Notes under the pieces: model-generated
Told to the model about the DNA's origin: nothing
The model's database searches: none
The model's input: only the letters and a program-made list of their open reading frames with translations
Translations under genes and position numbers: made by a program
Origin: Vulcanococcus sp. Clear-D1
GTDB taxonomy: Bacteria; Cyanobacteriota; Cyanobacteriia; PCC-6307; Cyanobiaceae
Reading direction: 5' to 3'
DNA: 64,000 nt
Assembly (NCBI RefSeq): GCF_014654725.1
Contig: NZ_JACVZV010000002.1
Location: forward strand, 1 to 64,000
In this document: positions 59,478-64,000 of the stretch, in pieces
How positions within the stretch are numbered: position 1 is the first letter of the stretch
Layout of the letters: every line of letters starts with the position of its first letter

Positions 59478-60560
59478 TTACTTCCAGCCGTTGCGCGCCA
59501 TCAGCTGCACGGCTGCCTTGTTCTTGGCGCCCATCTGCTCCGCCGACACGCTGTCGGACTTGAACGTGCCGAAGCGCTTCAGGATCGGGTTATTGCCGTA
59601 GCCCTTCAGCGGATATTCGTTGTTGGCCTCGGCGTAACCGCGGCCACCGGTGGGTGAGGCCAGAAACTCAATCAGCTTCAGAGCGGCCTGGGGGTTTTTG
59701 GAGGTTTTCACCACCCCAGCACCCGAGATGTTCACGTGCGCCGGATTGGTGAACACCACCTTCACCTTGCCCGCCATCGCCTTGTCGGCAGCGCCGCTAT
59801 CCCCCGACAGCATCCGAGCCAAGTAATAGGTATTCACCAGGCCCACGCCGCACTCGCCATTGGCCACAGCGCGGATCAAGGGCGTATCGGACGTGAAGTA
59901 AGGCTTGGTCACATTGGCGGTCATCCCCTTCACCCACTTCGCCGTGGCGGCATCGCCCCGCAGGATCATCTGATCCGCCACAAGCGACTGGTTGTACACG
60001 CTCTTGCTGTCGCGCAGGCAGAGCTTGCCTTTCAGGGCCGGATTGGCCAGGTCGGCGTAGGTGCGGATGCTGGCTGGATTCACCAGCTTGGGATTCACCA
60101 CCGGCACCCGCACCCGGCGGGTCAACCCAAACCAGCGGCCCTTGCTGTCACGCAGATTGAGCGGCACATCACGCATCAGCGTGGCGGAGGGGCTGGGGCG
60201 AAACAGACCCATGTCGGAAGCCTTGTCGAGCCGCGCGGCATCCACCAGCACGAGCACATCGGCTGGGCTGTTCTTGCCTTCGGTGCGCACCCGCTCGATC
60301 AGGGCGTCATCCTTGGCCTCCAGCAGCTTCACCTTGATCCCGGTGCGGGCGGTGAACTGGCGGTAGAGCTCTTTGTCGGTGTTGTAGTGACGCCCGGAGT
60401 ACACACCGATCTCCTGGCTCTGGGCCTGGGCTGTCTCCACGCCGATCGCCGCAATGGCTGCACCGGTGGCACTCACCGCCAACAGAGCAAGGGCACCAAG
60501 CGATTCGGGCTGGCGCAGGGATCGCAACACGGGGAACTTCAAGGGGGGCAAATCGTGCAT
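59478..60560 (-). CDS. futA: Iron(III) ABC transporter substrate-binding protein FutA
   Basis: 360 residues. Signal peptide with hydrophobic core GALALLAVSATGAAIAAIG. Iron-binding features: IGVYSGRHYNTDKELYRQFT near the mature N-terminus and NTYYLARMLSG near 240 (Tyr ligands). GSPTGGRGYAEANNEYPLKG-like ending (SPTGGRGYAEANNEYPLKG) matches IdiA/FutA. It captures ferric iron in the periplasm. Divergent from futB; no ATPase gene (futC) lies in the window. Confidence 0.92.
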   Translation of the reverse strand: MHDLPPLKFPVLRSLRQPESLGALALLAVSATGAAIAAIGVETAQAQSQEIGVYSGRHYNTDKELYRQFTARTGIKVKLLEAKDDALIERVRTEGKNSPADVLVLVDAARLDKASDMGLFRPSPSATLMRDVPLNLRDSKGRWFGLTRRVRVPVVNPKLVNPASIRTYADLANPALKGKLCLRDSKSVYNQSLVADQMILRGDAATAKWVKGMTANVTKPYFTSDTPLIRAVANGECGVGLVNTYYLARMLSGDSGAADKAMAGKVKVVFTNPAHVNISGAGVVKTSKNPQAALKLIEFLASPTGGRGYAEANNEYPLKGYGNNPILKRFGTFKSDSVSAEQMGAKNKAAVQLMARNGWK

Positions 60561-60621
60561 GTGGGCACTATGGCCAGCAGAAAGTGCCCTCCAGAGGGGC
60601 AGCGATCATTGCCCACCCGCG

Positions 60622-60641
60622 GGTGTGACTTTTGTCACACC
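60622..60641. promoter_or_regulatory. CRP-type palindrome between futA and futB
   Basis: GGTGTGAC-TTTT-GTCACACC is a perfect 20-bp palindrome containing TGTGA-N6-TCACA, the consensus for CRP/SyCRP1. It is located in the 119-bp divergent futA/futB spacer. Confidence 0.7.
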
Positions 60642-60679
60642 AAAAGGTGCAAAGCCCAAGCCCCGTAGGCTTTTTGCCC

Positions 60680-62221
60680 ATGGTTCCCCTTCCCGCACAG
60701 GCCCCATCCCGCAGTCCTCAGCGCAGCCTGCTGGCGGTGGGCGTGCTGTTGCTGTGCGCCCTGGCCCTGGCGCCGGTGTTGAGCCTGGGCTGGTTTGCCT
60801 TCGATGCCGGTGAGGGCTCCCGCTTCGACCTGGGCTACGGCGGCGCCGAGCAGATGCTCAACACCCTTGCCCTGGTGGCCCTGGTGGGTCTACTCACCGC
60901 CCTGCTCGGCACCGCCACCGGCTGGCTGACGGCGCGATGCGCCTTTCCAGGCCGGCGCTGGCTGCGCATCGCCCAGCTCTTGCCTCTCGCCACCCCCAGT
61001 TATCTGCTGGCCGCCACCTGGATTGATCTCGGCAGCCGGTTCGGTGTGCGGGTGCATGGCTTCACCCCCACCTTGATCGTGATGGTGCTGAGCACCTACA
61101 GCTACGTGTTTCTGCTCTCCACCGAGAGCTTCTCGGTGAGCGGGCGCCGCCAGCTGGAGGCCTGCCGCAGCCTTGGGGTTGGCCCCTGGGGGAGCTTCTG
61201 GCGAGTGGCTCTGCCCATGGCCCTGCCGGCCATCGGCGCTGGCGTGGCTCTGGGAGGCATGGAGGTGGTGAACGAGCTCGGTGCTGTGCAGCTGCTCGGT
61301 GTACCGACGCTCTCCACCGGCATCCTCAACCGCTGGCAGCAAGATGGCGATCCCCAGGGTGCCGTGGCCCTGGCCCTGATGGCGCTGGTGATCGTGGCGC
61401 TGCTGGTGGGCGCGGAGCGCAACCTGCGCCAGCGCAGCCGCTGCTGGAATCTCGGAAACGATGGCGATGCCGACCCCCAATGGCGCCTCGTGGGGCAACG
61501 GCGCTGGCTGAGCCAGGGCCTCTGCCTGCTTCCGCCCTTGATCACCTTGGGGCTTCCGGTGATCTGGGCTGGGTTCAGCTGGGATCAGATCCGTACAGAA
61601 GACACCACAGAGCTGCTGGCTCTCGGGAGCCGCAGCTTCGGTTTAGCCCTACTGGCTGCAGCCCTCACCGTGGGCTGCGGCCTGCTGCTGGCCATCGCCA
61701 AGCGCTGGATTCCCAATGCCGTCTTGCAGCGGCTCACCTTCATCGCTGGCCTCGGCTACGCCATCCCCGGCACGGTGCTGGCCCTGGCCCTGATGCTGAT
61801 CGGCGGCCCCCTGGCGCTCGCGCCCCTGCTGCTGCTGGTGTGGGGTTACAGCGATCGGTTCCTGGCTGTGTCGAAGGGCGGACTCGACGCCGCCTTGGAG
61901 CGGATTCCCCCCAGCGTGGATGAAGCGGCCACCTCCCTGGGCAATAGCTGGCTGGGGGTGTTGCAACGGGTGCACCTGCCCCTGCTGCGCGGCCCCCTGC
62001 TGGTCGGGGGCCTGCTGGTGTTCGTGGACACGGTGAAGGAACTGCCGCTCACCTTTGCCCTACGCCCCTTTGATTTCGACACCCTGGCCGTGCGCGTGTA
62101 CCAATACGCCAGCGATGAACGGGTGGGTGCAGCCCTGGTGCCGGCCCTGTTGATCCTGGCCCTGGGCATCCTGGCCGCCATGGCCCTGATCCCCAACCTG
62201 GAGCGCTTGGAGCGCAGCTGA
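60680..62221 (+). CDS. futB: Iron ABC transporter permease FutB
   Basis: 513 residues from ATG 60680. About twelve helices in two halves, each with a binding-protein-dependent permease loop: EACRSLGVGPWGSFWRVALP and DEAATSLGNSWLGVLQRVHL (EAA motifs). This two-domain fusion is characteristic of FutB/SfuB/FbpB ferric permeases. It pairs with FutA across a shared promoter. Confidence 0.92.
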   Translation: MVPLPAQAPSRSPQRSLLAVGVLLLCALALAPVLSLGWFAFDAGEGSRFDLGYGGAEQMLNTLALVALVGLLTALLGTATGWLTARCAFPGRRWLRIAQLLPLATPSYLLAATWIDLGSRFGVRVHGFTPTLIVMVLSTYSYVFLLSTESFSVSGRRQLEACRSLGVGPWGSFWRVALPMALPAIGAGVALGGMEVVNELGAVQLLGVPTLSTGILNRWQQDGDPQGAVALALMALVIVALLVGAERNLRQRSRCWNLGNDGDADPQWRLVGQRRWLSQGLCLLPPLITLGLPVIWAGFSWDQIRTEDTTELLALGSRSFGLALLAAALTVGCGLLLAIAKRWIPNAVLQRLTFIAGLGYAIPGTVLALALMLIGGPLALAPLLLLVWGYSDRFLAVSKGGLDAALERIPPSVDEAATSLGNSWLGVLQRVHLPLLRGPLLVGGLLVFVDTVKELPLTFALRPFDFDTLAVRVYQYASDERVGAALVPALLILALGILAAMALIPNLERLERS

Positions 62222-62235
62222 GCAAGGGTTCTCCC

Positions 62236-62913
62236 TCAGCCCCGCCACCACTGCTGCACCACCTCAGGCGTGCCATACCAACGGGTGCCAAAGGCACCCC
62301 CGTGGGCCACGCCCGGCAGGGTGATCAGCTCCGAACCGCGCAACAGGGCTGACTGCACCGGCACCAGGCCATCCCCCTCCAGATCACGGCGGCCGGCAAT
62401 GGCCTGATAGGAGCCCGGAGCCATGCGCTGACTGAGGGCAGAGCCATCCGTCTCAGCCAGCGCTCCAGCCACCGAGATGTAGTGCACCTGATCGGCGAAG
62501 CAGGCGCCGGGGTAGCGGCGATCCACCATCTGCCGCAGCGGTGTGGCCCGCACCGCCGTGTGGGGACTCCCCAGGGTGTACAGCCGATCGGTCCAGCGCT
62601 TGCCGTTGTAGGTGCGGCCGGCGAAGGCTTCATCCGCCAAGAACAGGCGGAGCATCACGCCTCCGGAACTGTGGCCGATCAGCGTGACCTTGCCGGTGGC
62701 TGAACGGGCCGCCAGAGCTTCTGCCTGTGCCGCCGCCCGATCCAAGAGGCGCCGCCAACCCCAGGCCCACGAGGTGAGCAGCCAATCGAAACGGTTGGCC
62801 GGCACCAGCTCAACTGGCTGCTGCGTCTGCTGCCTCAGCCAGCTGCACATCGGCTGATAGGCCTCTTCGGTGATCAGAAATCCCCCCAGGATCAGCACGG
62901 GTTGAGCAGGCAC
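62236..62913 (-). CDS. Lipase-like alpha/beta hydrolase
   Basis: 225 residues. GGFLITEEAYQPMCSWLRQQ at the start and the nucleophile elbow LIGHSSGGVMLRLF (GHSSG). EGDGLVPVQSALLRGSELIT and VAHGGAFGTRWYG supply the Asp and His regions. This is a cyanobacterial esterase/lipase type; substrate unknown. Converges on futB by a 14-base gap. Confidence 0.8.
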   Translation of the reverse strand: MPAQPVLILGGFLITEEAYQPMCSWLRQQTQQPVELVPANRFDWLLTSWAWGWRRLLDRAAAQAEALAARSATGKVTLIGHSSGGVMLRLFLADEAFAGRTYNGKRWTDRLYTLGSPHTAVRATPLRQMVDRRYPGACFADQVHYISVAGALAETDGSALSQRMAPGSYQAIAGRRDLEGDGLVPVQSALLRGSELITLPGVAHGGAFGTRWYGTPEVVQQWWRG

Positions 62914-63004
62914 GTGTGGCGCTGGCAGTTGACAGGGTCTATGGTGATGGAGTGAACCGATCGGCGAGCACCAACGCGCCGCATCCCTTCACGCCTGATC
63001 CGCT

Positions 63005-63063
63005 CTCCCTTGAGAGGGAGTTTGAACGGCATCCGTTCTCAAGACAACCGTCATCTCGGTTGT
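63005..63063 (+). ncRNA. Cluster of three hairpins before a small ORF
   Basis: CTCCCT-TGAG-AGGGAG (63005-63020), GAACGG-CAT-CCGTTC (63024-63038) and ACAACCG-TCATCT-CGGTTGT (63044-63063) follow one another. In addition CTTGAGA (63009-63015) is complementary to TCTCAAG (63037-63043), which would replace the first hairpin and enclose the second. The mutually exclusive pairings suggest a leader with switching potential, 43 bases before the ORF at 63106. Confidence 0.4.
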
Positions 63064-63105
63064 GATCGAGGCAAAGCGACAGATAACTCAACGCGCAACA
63101 GAACC

Positions 63106-63225
63106 ATGACGATTCACATCCCCACGCACAAACCTCAGACCACCTCTCATCGCCCCAAACCCCAGCATCAGCACCCATCGCCCCACCAACCCACCACCTG
63201 GGAGGAGCTGCTTGGTCGGCGCTGA
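63106..63225 (+). CDS. Possible 39-residue peptide
   Basis: HIPTHKPQTTSHRPKPQHQH then PTTWEELLGRR: His/Pro/Thr-rich with an amphipathic end. No family and no strong ribosome site. It follows the hairpin cluster. Low confidence. Confidence 0.3.
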   Translation: MTIHIPTHKPQTTSHRPKPQHQHPSPHQPTTWEELLGRR

Positions 63226-63285
63226 ATCCGCGCACCTGCAGCCCACTGACCCAGTCGCTTGAATGGCGGCTGGTTGATCAGTCTC

Positions 63286-63663
63286 ATGGATCCTCACTGG
63301 TTGAAACTGCGTTGGCCCATCACCGTGTTGGCGCTTGGCGCCATGCTGATGGGCCTTCTATCGCGCAGCAGCCAGCACCCGATCCAGTTGCGTCTGGTGC
63401 TCAGCTTTGCCGAACCGCTCACGCTGTCCGGACAGGTGAAAGGCCTACTGGACATGCCTGACCCGGTGGACATGCGCCATGCCGGTGGCGTGAAGGTTCA
63501 GGTCACCGAGCAGTCGCCGGTGAAGCTGAGCGTGAACAACCCCAAACCCATTCAGGTGGAGGTCAGTAATCCCAATCCAATTCAGATCGACATGAGTGAA
63601 CAGCAACCCATGGAAGTGGATGTGCAGCCCAAAGCACCGGTGAAGGTGAAGATCGGCCTGTGA
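63286..63663 (+). CDS. Membrane-anchored protein with short beta repeats
   Basis: 125 residues from ATG 63286 (TTG 63259 alternative). One N-terminal helix (WPITVLALGAMLMGLLSRSS), then a periodic ~12-residue pattern: SPVKLSVNNPKPIQVEVSNP and NPIQIDMSEQQPMEVDVQPK, with P-x-(V/I)-x-(V/I) units suggesting stacked beta-strands. No family recognised. Likely periplasm-facing. Confidence 0.5.
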   Translation: MDPHWLKLRWPITVLALGAMLMGLLSRSSQHPIQLRLVLSFAEPLTLSGQVKGLLDMPDPVDMRHAGGVKVQVTEQSPVKLSVNNPKPIQVEVSNPNPIQIDMSEQQPMEVDVQPKAPVKVKIGL

Positions 63664-63708
63664 ACCGGGCCAACTCTCGTTAGCGTGCGACCAGCGCTAT
63701 ACGCACTG

Positions 63709-64000
63709 ATGGCTCCGGAGCGGTTCTTCCTCGAACTCACACCACCCACCGAACTGCTCAGAAACGCAGCCCATGTGGTGATCGTGGGAGGCGGCTTCGC
63801 TGGCCTTAAAGCAGCCCACGCCCTCGCGGGCAAAACCGTGCGGGTCACCCTGATCGACAAACGCAACTTCAACCTCTTCCAGCCACTGCTCTATCAGGTG
63901 GCCTCAGGTCTGGTGTCGCAAACGGATGTGGCCTCTCCGCTGCGCATCATGTTGGGGCAGGCTCCCAATGTGCAGATCTTGATGGGAGAGGTGGAAGACA
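63709..64000 (+). CDS. Type II NADH dehydrogenase (NDH-2), partial
   Basis: The first 97 codons of an FAD oxidoreductase cut by the window edge. AAHVVIVGGGFAGLKAAHAL is the FAD motif and RNFNLFQPLLYQVASGLVSQ the NDH-2 signature. NDH-2 oxidises NAD(P)H at the membrane without proton pumping. Its 3' end is outside the window. Confidence 0.88.
   Translation, partial: MAPERFFLELTPPTELLRNAAHVVIVGGGFAGLKAAHALAGKTVRVTLIDKRNFNLFQPLLYQVASGLVSQTDVASPLRIMLGQAPNVQILMGEVED

Noticed and set aside
1-64000. CRISPR arrays, tRNA/rRNA genes or complete insertion sequences
   Set aside because: None seen on reading: no regularly spaced repeats, cloverleaf with a CCA-like end, or transposase motif (DDE, HUH, serine recombinase).

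Overview
The window looks like chromosomal DNA of a high-GC picocyanobacterium (Cyanobium / freshwater Synechococcus type). Support comes from a phycocyanin beta subunit, a photosystem II D1 protein, an RpaB-type response regulator, AcsF, heme oxygenase, FutA/FutB iron uptake, several small cyanobacterial families (DUF4278, DUF1345, DUF4912, DUF5132, Nif11) and very short intergenic spacers. Calls were made by reading motifs. No database search was run, so family names are recognition calls. I saw no rRNA, tRNA, CRISPR array or intact insertion sequence.

Layout. 0-2.4 kb: NTF2-like protein, DUF4278 peptide, DUF1345 membrane protein and beta-carbonic anhydrase. 2.4-10.7 kb: a dense block of poorly described membrane genes. 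It holds two DUF5132 proteins, three HMA_2-like proteins, an ArsA-like protein without a P-loop, a P-type ATPase without a CPx motif and, directly downstream, a second P-type ATPase homologue whose catalytic motifs are all degraded. The block lies between an intact DUF1345 gene and a DUF1345 3' fragment. 11-24 kb: rpaB, DUF4912 protein, pentameric ligand-gated channel, PPK2, a frameshifted P3A proton ATPase, ArsM-like methyltransferase and a solitary cpcB with its own terminator. 24-30 kb: a four-gene minus-strand operon with ATGA-type overlaps (amidohydrolase, COG0523 GTPase, MFS transporter, 2-hydroxyacid dehydrogenase). 30-45 kb: pyruvate-decarboxylase-like enzyme, thiD, methyltransferases, a secreted RTX/GDSL esterase, a CrtH-like oxidoreductase, a KirBac channel and a pentapeptide-repeat protein.

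45.2-53.7 kb is a micro-oxic island. A divergent ArsR-type regulator faces an operon of a hemerythrin-like protein, AcsF, a fatty-acid desaturase and an aldehyde-deformylating oxygenase broken by an in-frame TAG. Heme oxygenase, HemN, a psbA encoding a D1' variant (Ala80, Leu158, Ala286) and a Tll0287-like heme protein follow. Two 19-bp inverted repeats of identical architecture precede the heme oxygenase and psbA genes. 54.4-58.4 kb is a sulfur/persulfide module: ArsR/SqrR-like regulator, methyltransferase, persulfide dioxygenase-rhodanese fusion, membrane rhodanese, TauE/SafE exporter and OsmC. A 17-bp near-identical motif occurs at both of its promoters. Together these two modules suggest adaptation to low-oxygen, sulfidic conditions.

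58.7-64 kb: Crp/Fnr regulator and divergent futA/futB with a CRP-type palindrome between them, a lipase, a run of RNA-like hairpins before a small ORF, a repetitive membrane-anchored protein, and the start of a type II NADH dehydrogenase cut by the window edge.
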